A stretch of DNA of 64,000 bases from contig JAHLJT010009419.1 of the NCBI GenBank assembly GCA_031308135.1, positions 60,248,768 to 60,312,767 on the forward strand, given 5' to 3'. The notes under the pieces were generated by a model. The model had not been told where the DNA came from. It saw only the letters and a list, made by a program, of their open reading frames with translations, and made no database searches. This document shows, one piece after another, positions 23,041 through 35,547 of the stretch (its first letter is position 1; each line of letters opens with the position of its first letter). Made by a program: the position numbers and the translations under genes. This DNA is from Acheta domesticus. Taxonomy: Eukaryota; Arthropoda; Insecta; Orthoptera; Gryllidae.

Positions 23041-26000
23041 AGTCACATTTGCCGGTATTGCTCATGTGAAAAATGATGAGCGAGGCACTCGTGCACGTTA
23101 GGTCACCCTCAGATGTCGCAGATGACAAAAGAACCATTTGCATGCACACATGAGAAGCCCGCAATTTTGGATGACGCCAAGGATACTATTGCTTATAAGG
23201 CTGCAATTCTGTGGCATTCTGCTTCTTATTATCAGAGGCTAGCAATATACAGCTTTCCTCTCCTGACGTACTCAGAGAAACTACAGAATTTATTTCGGAT
23301 AACAAGAGGAAACGTTCAATGTAATACCGATTACAGAAATTAATTTCTTTTAGGGACACTGAAATGTGACTAACGTAATTCTGTAATTTGTTATGCTCCA
23401 CTGTCTTGTCCACTGTCTTGACAACGAAGTATTCACTTCGTTGAAATTTTGTTCTATTGTTTCTCGACGTGAAACAAAATTGACTCCTAGATAATTTTTG
23501 CTTGATGATGTTTGCTTTATTTTAGAAGAAATTTCCTGTTGTGAGTCTTACACGTTTTTAGAAGAAAGGCACAGAAATGTTTCTATTAATGAAATTGGGT
23601 TACTTCACTTAAATTGCAGTTCTTGTCCAGCACTTATGGTTCAAAAGAACCAATCGAGGCAATATTATTTTAAAACTTTTCACCTAATAATTGTGTCAAG
23701 TGCAGAACCTTAAAGTAAAAGTACAAGGCATTACAACTAAAACCAACTTCACTTTTGTGAATACAAAAGCTATTGAACTTTCCAAGAGGTACAGCTCTGG
23801 CAGGTGTACTGAAGCTAAAATAAGCGCAGAACTGATCATGAAGTCAGACTAAGCTGTTAAGAACCTTCAAAGAGAAAAGAAGCCACACCTGTTACAGATA
23901 TGGAAAGAACAAAGTCAATAACCATAAACGCAAACTCTCGGCTTGTTTTCCCCGCCAGTACTTAAAGAGGAAGTGTGTGGTATGAAATGGACTCAGAATC
24001 CCCTTCGTCTCAACCGATTTGCTTCACGCAGAAAATCAAATCGCTCTTTTGCGCTACTTCTACAATGCTACCTGGAAATGGATTCTACTCTTTCGCATTA
24101 CAACCTTCAAACCTCACCAAAAATTGAAAAATTTTACTGGTAATTATATTTTTCCCACGGTTCTTTGATTTGTTGGCTTTCGTTCAACAGTTGATGTCAG
24201 TCTTTACCTTTTAGAGTCTTCTGAACTCTTCCAGCAATACAAGATTCTCACTGCCTTGTTAGTACAACCCAATGGCTGAAGATTAAGTAAAACAACATAT
24301 TCTGTAGCACGTCAGTCAAAATCGCCATTTAAATATTTCTCTTGTTGATTCTTACTGTTCAATGTTTAGCATTTGCTTTACAGTCATATTTCTTCGAATA
24401 TTGCTTTCTCGCAATGATTCCTTCATGTAGACTCAAGTATTCGCTTGCCTGAGAACATCTTCCTCTTAAATATATGAACAAAACTTCCCTCGTATTTGCA
24501 ATAACGGAGAGTATTCATGTGTCTGTAGTAAATACTGCTATAAAAACTTGTTTGTGATTTTTGACGAGAGTGACTTTAGAAAATACGTATGCGGAAACGG
24601 CACCTTATTTAACTTTGCATGTCTTCCAATGAAATGTTACTGTCTTTCATCTATGTAAATGCAAGGTAATTTTTGTCACGGTGGAACTTATTTTGTCCTA
24701 CGTATTCTTATTATAACTGAAGGAGCGTGAACACCATAGTGCTAACCCTCATTTCACATATACAAAATGAAGATTATAGAATTCCTTCAAAAACAAAAAT
24801 TAGCATCCAAACACTGTACAACCGTTTTTATAGATCAACAGCTTGCGCATGGAAAGCAGAAAGAAGAGTATACATACACTCAGTCACATCTGGATTTACA
24901 CAAACTTTGTTTGCCTCTAGTGGACAAAAAATAATGAAATGTGGGTTATCACCGGTTCTGCAAGGGCAACCGTATGTCGTTCCGTACTGGCTGAAGAATT
25001 TCAACCTCGAGCACCGTAAGTCCCTGAGTTCTATCTCACAATGGGCTGATTCAGAGGTAAGAGAATCGACTTGATTTGAATACGTGATAAGTGACATGAG
25101 AGAGCGGTGCAGAATGAACTTGTATTTACGTAAGGAACAATCATGGGAATCTTCCAGGGTAATATTCTATGTATAATGTAGGTTTAACAACCTTTGTGTA
25201 TTATTGTGTACTCAAAACACGCGTGAACACTTTTCAAATAATATTCTATGTACCATTGCTACATTTGCACAATATAACGTAATAAATAATACAAATGTAA
25301 TTAATTCATTAATATTACACAGATTTCTTTTCAAAACTGTGAATTACAAGAATTAAATTAATTGTTTTAGAGTCAATATTACTTCTCCTTTGTGTTACAA
25401 GAATACCAGCTACACTGCAGTTTCTTTCACTAGCTCCATTTGCACCACGAATAAAAATATTCTTCTCGTCACTTCTATCAGCCTCGGCTAAACTTCATTT
25501 TTCATTCACACTGTTTCATTTAAATTTTACTCCTTCCTTCTACGTTTCAACTTCGCTGTACATCATTAACTTGATGTTCTGATCTTTAAGTCGTAATTCA
25601 ACCTGTGAGATACCAAGTGCTGAGCAGAGCCAAAGTTAAGTATTGCAGGGACCCCAAGCATCAAATTACTTCATATTTCCTGAAAAACTCACATTATAAT
25701 CGAAATTCACGCTATAAAAAATAAAAATTATTATAAATTTAAATAACACACTTTTTAGTTCATTAGACTATTTGATTAACACTTCTTTTACAGATGCAAA
25801 TATTTTACAATATTTTTTGAATATTCCGAGGCGCAGGTCTTCCCTATAAATGGTGGCCCCTAAGTAACTGCTTACTTTCTTATAGGGAAATCAGGCCGTT
25901 ATACCGTGTTTCAGACCCTTCGTGTTCTCGGAGAGCCGTTTTCAGTCGAGAAGCCGCAGCGAGCAAACCCCTGACTTAGTAGGTTGCCATCGTGAGAATT

Positions 26001-26223
26001 TTCTGTTAACAGCCAAGATGCTTGAGCGAAATCGTCTCGTGAAGAACCTTACTTAGCACTATATTTCCACGATTGCTTCCACTGAAATCTTGGGGAAGTA
26101 ACAAGATATATAATGTAGGCAAGAAAGTATATCTTTAATGGTAAATGGCAATATCTCGATTATGGTAAATATACTACTTTACCTACTTGTCTTATTCTTA
26201 TTGTAAATGAAGATCTTAATGCA
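23041..26223. other. AT-rich 3.2-kb stretch, nothing supported
   Basis: The only local structure noted is a perfect 8-bp stem with a 6-nt loop at 23422-23443 (CAACGAAG/CTTCGTTG) next to a duplicated CACTGTCTTG word. The 115-codon frame at 24727-25074 and the 89-codon opposite frame overlap each other and show no domain. Confidence 0.45.
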
Positions 26224-26487
26224 GTAAGGCCCAGAGGCGAATCCACCCTTTTGGAGGGGGCCATCATAGATTTTTGTTAAATAATAAACATATTTGTTAT
26301 TTTGTATATTATTTTTGTAGTGTATACATGATGCTATAAAATGTTATTTATTAAATAATTACATAATTCTAACGTAAATAAATATTTAAATCAATCTTGC
26401 CATATGCAAGAAGGTAACAAGCAAAAACTCTATACCTTTTGGGGGGAATGGCTCCCATGGCCCCCTGGATCCGCCACTGGTAAGGCC
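26224..26487. mobile_element. hAT-type MITE M1 with 8-bp target duplication
   Basis: The element 26232-26479 has terminal inverted repeats CAGAGGCGAATCCA and TGGATCCGCCACTG. It is flanked on both sides by the same 8-mer, GTAAGGCC (26224-26231 and 26480-26487). An 8-bp duplication and CAGAGGCGGATCCA-type ends are characteristic of hAT transposons. The 248-bp interior is AT-rich with no coding capacity, so it is non-autonomous. It is homologous along its length to M2 at 62132-62377. Confidence 0.85.
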
Positions 26488-27039
26488 ACAATTAGACCAA
26501 AATATAGTTATATATATTTCATATGACTGACGTGCTCCATCTTTTCATCTTAAAAAGCCCTTTAATTCAGGGTGGTATTTAGGCAAGCTTAAGGAGTTTA
26601 GAGAAAGTGTCTGAAGAATCCCGACTATTCGGATCTCCTTGAATTAGCACGGGGTCTGGGAGGAAAACATCTTGAGGTTTTATCTACTGCCTGGGTACAC
26701 AGTACAACTTGTCTAATAGAAAAGTTTTCACAACATTTTTGCCAGAAAAAATGTACTTTTCAATTGGACTAAAGAACAATTAATGAAACGTATTGAAAAA
26801 AATATTTGATTACTTCATATTAACTTATCTATTATTCTTTTTTCCCCTAGGAGACTATTTATTTAACCTGATTTTGTCGACTTTGGGGGAAACTGTGACA
26901 TATCGTCATATTAAACAGAAATGATCAACTGGTAACATTGCTTTTGAAAACAAGACGCTGAAGTGAAATTGAACGAACTTTATCTCCGCTGTACTTTTGA
27001 TGTTCTGCTACTTTCTGATAGAGTAATGAATAAAATGTC
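26488..27039. other. No supported feature
   Basis: AT-rich. No repeat or gene was recognised. Confidence 0.5.
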
Positions 27040-27435
27040 CTTTCGTCGTTAATTTTTTATACTTATTTAACGACTCTTCGACGATCTTTTAATGTCACAT
27101 GATTAATGGTGAAACATGTCAAAGGATTCCGTTGCCTCTGATGTAACAAATTATTCCAATTAGTGTGAAAGCCCCGACATTTCCCGATCTCACGACTTCA
27201 TTTCTTTCTTCTTGATTTAGTGCTAGATTACATTATCATCTCCGTCTGTCTTTTTCTTGCGTCAATAAATGAAATTTCTCCGCTGATAGCGCATGTGATA
27301 GGAGGAACGAGTTCCTCGAATTCAATTAAGATGCACTGCCTCTAATGCAGCCCCCCTAATTGCCTGGAGGAGACTTGGAGCGGAATGCAAAACGGATATT
27401 TGCATGAGAGGTTTCGCAGTTCGAGAAACAAGAAC
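27040..27435. promoter_or_regulatory. Candidate cis-regulatory segment with paired POU octamer words
   Basis: Homeodomain-like words (TGATTAATGG, CCAATTAG, CAATTAAG, CTAATTGCC) are dense. An inverted pair ATGCAAA (27385-27391) and TTTGCAT (27399-27405) is separated by 7 bp. The second is part of the perfect octamer ATTTGCAT (27398-27405). Sequence complexity is higher than in the flanks. Enhancer identity is inference and depends on cross-species conservation. Confidence 0.25.
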
Positions 27436-27698
27436 AAAAGCGAAGCGAAGCGCGCACCGGCCGCTAAGGGGTGGGGGAGATGGATGAGGGAGGAAGGGGT
27501 CCTATTCCGTTGCTTCCTCATTCTCTGTCCTGCCCACCCGAGTTTGCTCCCACGTCAGGACTGAATCAGGAAAGTCTCGTCCAGGTAGAGGTGTAACTCA
27601 ATTAGTACTCGTATGTTTCTGACAGACGGCCAACATACTCGTGATTTTCAACTGTCTCTATACGAAACAATGTGGTACCAACGCCGACAGAAGACGTA

Positions 27699-27936
27699 TA
27701 CTGCGAGTTTTCTAACTCTGTCCCTCAAGCCCCTATGACCACAATGGAATATCACACGGTATTTCGTGTCTTTCACCGTCATGCCGGTAGAAGTCGCATG
27801 ATCACAAGCACTGCTTGATACGGTCGCGATCATGCTATATCTGAGAATGTCGCACAACTGAGAATGTCGCGAAATACCGTGACATATTCCATCGTGAAGA
27901 CGGGTCTTCAGGGGCAAAGTTAGAAAAATCCCAGTA
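27699..27936. mobile_element. Near-palindromic MITE P1 with TA target sites (Tc1/mariner-type)
   Basis: The 234-bp element at 27701-27934 lies between TA dinucleotides. The left arm (CTGCGAGTTTTCTAACTCTG) and right arm (CAAAGTTAGAAAAATCCCAG) are reverse complements, and homology continues inward almost to a small central palindrome near AAGCACTGCTT. Transcripts of either strand would fold into one long hairpin. The same element is at 52665-52902. The 89-aa minus frame at 27648-27917 is a shadow. Confidence 0.8.
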
Positions 27937-30900
27937 CAATATTGATTTGGTGTAAAGTGTTCTGCGATAACAAACAGTAATGTAAGTTGACATTGTCTTT
28001 ACCATTTTTTTCCTTCAAATGAACAGCTCTCGAAAGTTTACCATCAGATCTTCCACCATGAACTTATAATTCAATTTGAAATATCTGTACTGTATTGAAT
28101 CCAAATAATAATATTAGAAGTAAGAAGATTACACAACATAATAATTCGACTACTATCTTTCCGACGGTCTTTTTAATGATGATACCGAAGTTATCGAAAG
28201 AAAGAACTGTTTAAGGCGATGCCAAGTTACATTATTTGAAAGTAATATCAAATGTATCAGGTAAGTTTATTTATTAAAATAATCTTCTCCAACGAACCTC
28301 AATATTTTGAATTTAAAGTGTAAAAGACAAAGTTTAGGTCAATCAATATTCCAATAAATCGAGGTGCGAGGTGAGAGATGAATAAATCATAAGTAGTACA
28401 AGGTTCAAAGAGCGTATTTCCACTGTCGGAACCACTTTCTACCATTCAATTTCAATTATAAATGCGCATAATAATGTAGCGCAGAAGGACGTGAAGAATA
28501 AACATTGACAAGGTAATGAACAATTTCAAATATTCTTATGAAAATTTTAGTTCAAACTAATCGGGACAAGAAGGGCACCAAACACTAAATTTCATTCACT
28601 AAATGAATAACGTCAAATGTAATAGATAAATCACCGAAGAAGAGAATATTATATTTTAAATTTAAATAATTATGATTAATAGGGTACTAGTACATTTTTA
28701 TACTTTTTACCGGAGAGGTAAAAAACACTATTCCGATTATAAAATGATTTTATATAGTCAAATTTTTGCATATCGACCTGTGCGAGGGTCCCTCATTGGA
28801 ATTGTGAATGTGTAATTGCATTATTTAGAACAGTATTTAATTTATCTTTGACGATTTTTCTTATTAAACTTCTCTACTTTAATCAACATATGGAAAAATA
28901 CAAATTCTTTATAATGTTTTAAAATAACATTTAAATTATAGATTTTTAATAGCATTTGTTGAAGCACAAACTATGTTCCTTTCAAATAGATATTGTTCGT
29001 CTCACATTACACAACACAGCAAGTTAACTTTAACGTTGCACTTCACTCTGCATCATCAACATCTGTTGTGGACCATTTCATCCGCTGATTGCAGAATATC
29101 TGGTTCTGTGGTCTGTTATGTACTTTAACATTTTCTCAATTTGACTTATTTTTCTTGTGGGTGGTAACTTTTCTAAAGTGTATTAGTTTTTGAAAATTCA
29201 ATATTATTGATGAAAAATTTGTTTGATCTAACTAAGACAAATTTGTAGCTAATGATTCAGTCAGTGTACGCATATCGTGAAGAAGAGAACGTGTAATGAT
29301 TCTAATCAATCATGTAGTTTATACGACAGCCCCTAGTGTTTGCGGTTAGCCCTCACTGCATCATGGCAATCGTCATAAGAATATCTCTTCTTGGTCGAGA
29401 AGAACGGTTTGTGCATCTTTGTGTTCTTCTAGTAGGACAGCAAAAAAACTTATACCATTTTAATATCTGCCTTGAGGGTAATATTTTAGTGTTCCATTTT
29501 TCCTGTTATTAAGTTCTCGGATCATCGTTTTTTAATCTAGTTTTTTTAATATAGTTTGTGAGTAGCCTTCCAGGTTTATATTGGGAGCAGAATTTTATTT
29601 CCATTTTTATATATATTATAGCTCATGAAAATGCCTCATTGACTTGTAACTGTTAATCTTGATACAAAGTATGACAAAGTGGAAAGACATTTCACTTATC
29701 ATCCAAACCACAAGGAAACGAACAAAGAACCACAAGGAAACCACAAAGAACGAACTTAGAGCACATAAAATTGCCTGTAAAAGGATAATATATTTTGATA
29801 TTTGATAAAAAAGTATTTTTCTTAGAGTAATGTATTAATGGGACCTGATATCCATCTAAAATAAAATGCAATGCGTTTAACATGCACTACAGTTTTAAAA
29901 CCTCCAATATTTCCAATAATTTATAGCATTTTCGTGCATAAATTTTACTTTTCACATCAAAAAAATAATATGTTTAAAATTGAATTTAAATAAAACAAAA
30001 AAGAAAATTTCACCCTCATTAGTAACATATCTATTACACAATGTAATTCATAACTTAAAACAGAAATTTGTAGATCAACAAACAGTTTTATCTGCAAACA
30101 CTGTTTTCAAAACAGAAAATAAGTTAATACAGTGCCACAAAAATTTCAAAGAAAGATATGATATTTCTCAATACTAAGTTACTATTGTAAACTACCAAGT
30201 TTCATGAATTATATAATTGCAATTTATGTTCTAGATCCTTCATGTTTTATTATGAAATAAAAACATAATCGTCATATTTTCTGCATTTACGTGCAGATAT
30301 TAGTCTTATTATTAACATATTGTAACTCTTTGACACGAGAAAAGACAATTTAAATATTCCGGGTTGTTGCTTTTGTACTACAAAATTATTAAAACATGTC
30401 ATAAAAATTACAGCCAGATGATACCGTGTCTTTCTATGTTATTAACACAAAATTCATCAATGAGATAAACAATATAAAAAATAAATGTATCTTCAATAAA
30501 TGTTTTTAAGGATAACAGTTTTGAGCAATATTTACGCTACCTTCCGCGAATTCATAGGATTAATGCGAGACTAGCGCTGTACTGTGGCGGAACCTGTGTA
30601 CTAGGCTGAGCGCTCGCACTTCCGCGAACGTGTGACGATTTTCCACACTTGCCACGTGTAATATAGCAATAAAACGTTGTAATTCGTGTTGTCGCATTCG
30701 AGCAACAAATATTTATTAATTAACCCATCTGTACTAGCTACATGAGTGCGCACAGGGGGGGGGTAAGAACCCCTGAAAATTTTGAGAGGAGCCTCCTAGT
30801 CCTTCGTCATTAAGCATTTTAATTCCATAAACATGATAAATTCCTGATTTTACCCGTTCTTAAATTTTGCATTGTCTATAAGTTTTGTCTTGGGTAGGTA

Positions 30901-31084
30901 AGGTTTGTTAACGTTTTGTCTTTTTTGTACATTTTGGATCGTCATATTTGTGTTTATGTATTAGCTTTAAAAGAATTTGTTTTTGCATCTAACGCTCAAC
31001 AATTTGTAATTAATTTTACAGGTGATGGCTGAAATGTGTTAACATATAAATTGCAGTACTCTAACAATAAGTAACCGTTACTAA
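27937..31084. other. AT-rich 3.1-kb stretch, nothing supported
   Basis: A short CpG-containing patch at 30560-30720 with an AATAAA word looks slightly different from the flanks, but no LTR or gene structure can be defined. The rest is AT-rich without repeats of note. Confidence 0.45.
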
Positions 31085-31119
31085 TATGAAAAAGTATATG
31101 CAGTTGTAGCAACACTGGT
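31085..31119 (+). mobile_element. Family H 3'-end fragment (weak)
   Basis: AAAAAGTATATGCAGTTGTA followed by GCAACACTGGT ending at 31119 before TT resembles the 3' end of H5, including short TGC/GCA hairpin arms. The CTAGT end is mutated to CTGGT, and no other part of the element is adjacent. Confidence 0.3.
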
Positions 31120-31254
31120 TTTATGTATTTGACTGAATCAAGTCGGCTTTAGAATACAACTTTCTGAGCAAGAAATAGGATTATACATAGTGAAATTTTT
31201 CCAATTCATGCACTTAAATGGAGAGAACAAAACAATATTTCCAGGGTTAAAGAT

Positions 31255-31325
31255 TTTTATAATATTATTTTATATTTTATTATATTTTAATATTTATTAT
31301 ATTTTTCATTAATATTTATTATTAG
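31255..31325. repeat. AT-only low-complexity run
   Basis: Repeated TATTTTAT, TTTATTAT words occur with almost no G or C. Confidence 0.7.
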
Positions 31326-31639
31326 TATCGATCCACGCCGGATGAATTACGGAATCTGCTTAGAACGCGCTTCTGTGGGAGTATTTTAATATTTCCGGGG
31401 ATTAAGCCAGGATTATTTCACATGTCATAAGCGCTACATGACTTCTGTAGGATTTTCCACCTATTCATAATACACCTCTCCAAACAGATATTGATCCCGG
31501 AAACTAATATCCATGTTATTCGAGCCGCCTCGTTTAAATATTTCACATCCCACTCAGCTTTGCCAGTTGTTGCGAAGTGGCTGTCTTTCGGTACACTCTC
31601 CAAGTTCGTAGTATATCCTACAAAAATGTCGAAACAGAA

Positions 31640-31900
31640 AGAACTGCACCTCCGGAGGCTTAAAGTTCCTCGCTTCCCGCCGCTCCGCTTCTCCACTAAA
31701 CCCCCGTCCTCAGATCCCCAGATCCTCCCCATACGATCGCGTTTCCCGCCGCGCCCAGGCTCCTTTCCACTGGCTGCGTCGCCCCGTCCGGTCAGCGGGG
31801 ATCGATGCTCCTTCCGCCGCCACTAACTCTTTGCTCCTCGTGGCCGGCGCCGCGCCGCACCGCCCGCCGCTCCGAGGCTTTTTTTCGCGATGGATCAGAT
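31640..31900. other. CpG-rich patch
   Basis: GC-rich sequence with many CpG dinucleotides (GATCGCG, CCGCCGCGCCC, GGCGCCGCGCCGC) directly precedes the duplicated 190-bp segment. Opposite open frames cross it. It could be a promoter or exon remnant, but no start codon with a splice donor was convincing. Confidence 0.3.
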
Positions 31901-31918
31901 TGCGCTTATGGATCGAAG

Positions 31919-32940
31919 GATCGCCTGCACGCCTCCACTCAAGAAGGGCGGAACAGGCTGCGGTTAAAGTGTTGTCTGATTCACCTAAATAGTTTTACTT
32001 ACGGTAAATTTTATTCTTTTTCGCTCTGAGCTAAAATGAGATCCCAGTGGCTTGTTTTGTATTTCACTTCTTTTCCTTTCTTTCTGATGGTGGATTGATT
32101 GATTGATTGATTGTTAGTGATTCCGGGCGCGTCAATGTCTGAGGTCGTTAGATCCGTAAGTGTAGTGCATGTTTTTTCCTCGGGCGGTGGCGGTGATCTT
32201 TCCCCGCTGGATGGCGAGATCCGGCGCCAACCTCCCGTCGGCTAAAGGGGTTTTCCACAAGCAGGTATCTCCCACCAGCGCGGCACCGCTCCTGCAGGGA
32301 CAAGTTGTAAGCTCCCTACCGGTCTCCCGGCATTTGTAGCATTGCAATTGTGTGTAAAGTAAGCGGTCAAGACAGGACAAGGAAAATAAAGGAAAGATCG
32401 CGTGCGGCCCTTGGCCCGTTTGGCAGGATACTGTTCCAGCATTCGCCTGGAGTTGATCGCAGAAAACAATGAAAATAAACGATCAGAGCACACAACCGCT
32501 AGAATTCTCCTCCAGGCAGCGACTGAATTTGACCTAGCTGATAAGCTGGTGTCGAATATCCTGTCATCATCGGAACTCGAAGCTAGGACCTCCCGATCAG
32601 AGGCATTATAGTGACATCAGTAGATGTTCTGAGCTCCTCCTTCCCGTCTTTCTGATGTGCTACGAGTCGGTTGAGGCCTTGAGCTGTCGTGCGCGTACAC
32701 ACAGCACTGATGGTCTCTCGCGGTGAGGTGAATGCATTTACTGCGACTGACCGCTTGCGCGCCTCTACTCAAGAAGAGCGGAACAGGCTGCGGCCAAAGT
32801 GTTGTCTGATTCGCCTAACAGATTTACTTACGGTAAATTTTATTATTTTTCGCGGTGTCAAAATGAGTTCCCAGTGACTTGTTTTGTACTTCAGTTCCTC
32901 TTTTCCTTTCTTTCTGATTGTGCTACTAGTCGGTTGAGGC
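31919..32940. repeat. Duplicated 190-bp segment, first unit split by a SINE
   Basis: Unit 1 is 31919-32089 continued at 32658-32677. Unit 2 is 32749-32940. Shared blocks include CTCAAGAAG(A/G)GCGGAACAGG, AAAGTGTTGTCTGATTC, TTTACTTACGGTAAATTTTA and CTTTCTTTCTGAT. The 71-bp spacer between units (32678-32748) is not repeated. Unit 1 is interrupted by SINE copy S3, so the duplication supplies an uninterrupted reference for the insertion site. Confidence 0.85.
32079..32657 (-). mobile_element. tRNA-derived SINE, copy S3, with 11-bp target duplication
   Basis: The SINE body is 32090-32646, flanked by identical TCTTTCTGATG (32079-32089 and 32647-32657). On the minus strand it starts with a tRNA-like head (GAGGTCCTAGCTTCGAGTTC, the B box, near 32595-32576) and ends in an ATCA-type tail, seen as GATTGATTGATTGATTGATTG on the plus strand at 32093-32113. 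It matches S2 over its full length. Terminal duplications and a short tandem tail fit retroposition by LINE machinery. The 82- to 83-aa minus frames are shadows. Confidence 0.88.
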
Positions 32941-33428
32941 ATTATTGACATAATTTAACAAAGAAGCAAAGAACATATAGGAAAATTTTCATTTGTTAAT
33001 AGAACTATAAAGATATTGGAACAGTTTGACTAGAGCAATTTTCAAAACATATTCTCTAAATGTGCTTAATTTTGCACATCAGTTACAAATAGTTAGTGAA
33101 CATATATTTAATAACTATTCAAAATTGCAAAGAGAATGTTAAAATGTATTAAATGGCACGCCAGTTGCAGGTTGTTGTTTTTTTGTGAAGTTATTCGAAA
33201 TATGGGTCAGAGGAATGCAGTAATGATAAGCATTGCAGTGTTCAGGAGATCTGTCGCGTGAATTATTATTATTATTGAAATTGAAATTGATGTAAATTCT
33301 TCCTGTTGATCCTGATATAATTGGATATAATAATAAATGTTTTTTAAAAAAAGTTTAATTCCTGAAATCAATTTTGATTGATCCTATATGGTCAAATACA
33401 TATATTTATTCGTACCATCAACACCTCC

Positions 33429-33459
<31 letters not shown>

Positions 33460-34977
33460 ACCTAACCGGACGGTAACTGTTTTTGAAATTTATTATTTTG
33501 ATTTAAACTGCGAACGAGGCGACATAGGTGTTCTGGTCACATTTCGCTGCCAGGTCTTGTTATCGGGTCTGCTTAACCCGACATTGAAATTGGTGGCTTA
33601 ACGACAGCCGATGTGGTGAGTGATGAAAGTACAGGTGAAGTAATGATAGAATGTAAGAAATGGGAAAAGATAAAAGCAGGAGAAAATTTTCTCCAAATTC
33701 GATTTGTTCGCAACAAATTCAACATGCAGTGACTTCATTTTGAAACCGGTTATCCAATTGTGAAAACCTAGAATACTGGCATTCTCAATGGTTTCCCATT
33801 TTTAAAACGATTTGTAACGATTAGAAAGTTCCTTTGGAGTGACATAAGAACGCAAATATCGTAAACGATGAGCCTCTTCTTGAAAGAAGTCCCTAATGAA
33901 TATGCACATTGACTGATCTCTCCGTGACCAGAATTATCTGGTATGAAATGGGACGCGTTAACGAGAATGCATCTTTTAGGACGCACTACTTGTGATCTGC
34001 GCGCGAACATTTAACCGCTTGGGAGGAACTATCTCAGCATCACTATGAAGCCACGCCGACTTACGCGGATCTCAGTTTGCGAAACATTTCGCTTTGAAAG
34101 TCACTTAATTTTTGTCTATAACATAAAAAAGCTCGCTAATACTGTTTTAATCTCAAATTGCATCTGGCACCCTACACTTAGTCTTTAAAAATCTTAAATT
34201 CGTTTATTTCTTCTAAGCACATGTACTTTTTTAAAAGGTGTACAGCCTTACTTACGCTTCACACAAGTCTGGTAAATTCCTTCGCTTCGTTGGACCAAAG
34301 ACATTGCCTGAAATTTCATTTGCCATTCCATCCAATCAAATAGAACTTGTATGGGAATATTTTTATGAAGTACTTATTCACTAGGGTGGGCACTAACGTG
34401 ACTCATTCAATTAATTGAACTCAGAGTGACATTTAAATTAGCAGATTTCATTCTGGCAAAACGCAGAGCTTCCTTTTTTAGCGCACGAACTTCACATACT
34501 TTAAATTCCACCATTACATCCAGTTGAATGGCTGCGCAGCGCCCAGTACGGCAGGTAGGCCACGGCAGACGTCGGCGGCAATTGCCTTCCCATCCGCTGG
34601 CGGCGTTCCGATAGGTGGCCAAGGCCGCCTTCGAGCAGCTTTCTAAAAAACGTTTCTTTGACAGTTACTCTCCCCTCCCCATTTACCTTTGGTCTCGCCC
34701 GTCCAACACTTCTAAAATCCACTCACTTTGCAGGGCTTTCACGAATTTATATCTTTCACACACGTTGATCAGAACTCGGAATGTCTAAGTCGTGCACGGT
34801 CTTACTTCTTCCAGACTGTCTTTGTGTAACACCTTACTTCCACGAGTAAAGTAGCTTAAGGAAATTGAACGGCGAAGTTTTGAATTTGATGCGGAAAGTT
34901 TTTACTTTTTGAACCGCATATTGTACACCTGTCTGACTGCACTATTATGTACAGGTTGCGTTTACTTCACAACCAGC
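32941..34977. other. AT-rich stretch with an ATT run and a GC-rich patch
   Basis: A perfect (ATT)n-type run lies at about 33431-33459. A GC-rich, CpG-containing patch with pyrimidine bias at about 34540-34720 carries overlapping frames (71 and 73 codons, minus strand) without domains. Nothing else is supported. Confidence 0.45.
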
Positions 34978-35547
34978 ATTGTTTTTTTTCCTGCGACTCT
35001 AACCGGGAGATTCTAGATTCGAGTCCCGACGGTGGCGAATTTCCTACTGTAGCTGTATGGCTGTGTCGAATTCAGCTGGTGTCTAGAACAGATTTGAAGG
35101 AACAGTTGTTCTGATTGGTAGTTTTCCTTGGTTTTTCTCATTTAGATTTAGATTTATTTAAACTGCAATTGGGCATAATCCGATGGCAGCTATCAATACC
35201 AGGTTAATTCCGGAGCGGTACCCTTCGAAATGGGCCACGGACCGTGCACGATCTTTCCTTTCTCATCCCAGACTACTCCTCGCCCCCTTACATGCATACA
35301 CCTTACCTGCACTACACTAGCACATATGGTCAAGAGATCAGTAGGGAGTTTAAAGCTTTTCCCGACAGCGGCGGTGCCCCATTTGGAGAAATATTTGGGA
35401 AGGGAAATCTTCCGCAGCCCGACGTTTAGGTCGGCGATGGATCTCACCATCGAGAGGAGAAACGCAATCTCCCGCGACAAAACATTTGCTACAATTAGAC
35501 GAATGACCATTGCAATTGTCGTGTTCGGAAGCATTAATCAATGAAAT
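34978..35547 (+). mobile_element. tRNA-derived SINE, copy S4, full length
   Basis: The tRNA-like head at about 34995-35037 contains GATTCGAGTCCC (B box). Then comes GTATGGCTGTGTCGAATTCAGCTGGTGTC-type sequence (about 35054-35085) and the body shared with S1 (TTCTGATTGGTAGTTTTCC near 35110, AATGGGCCACGGACCGTG near 35229). The 3' end is CAATTGTCGTGTTCGGAAGC followed by ATTAATCAATG, a short form of the ATCA tail. Multiple open frames across it on both strands (61-113 codons) are shadows. Confidence 0.78.

Noticed and set aside
22637..23041. 134-codon open frame
   Set aside because: It is contained in SINE copy S2, read antisense. The matching frame is not preserved in S3.
30560..30720. Solo LTR suggested by an AATAAA word and CpG-containing sequence
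   Set aside because: No TG...CA ends, target duplication, second copy or primer-binding site could be identified.
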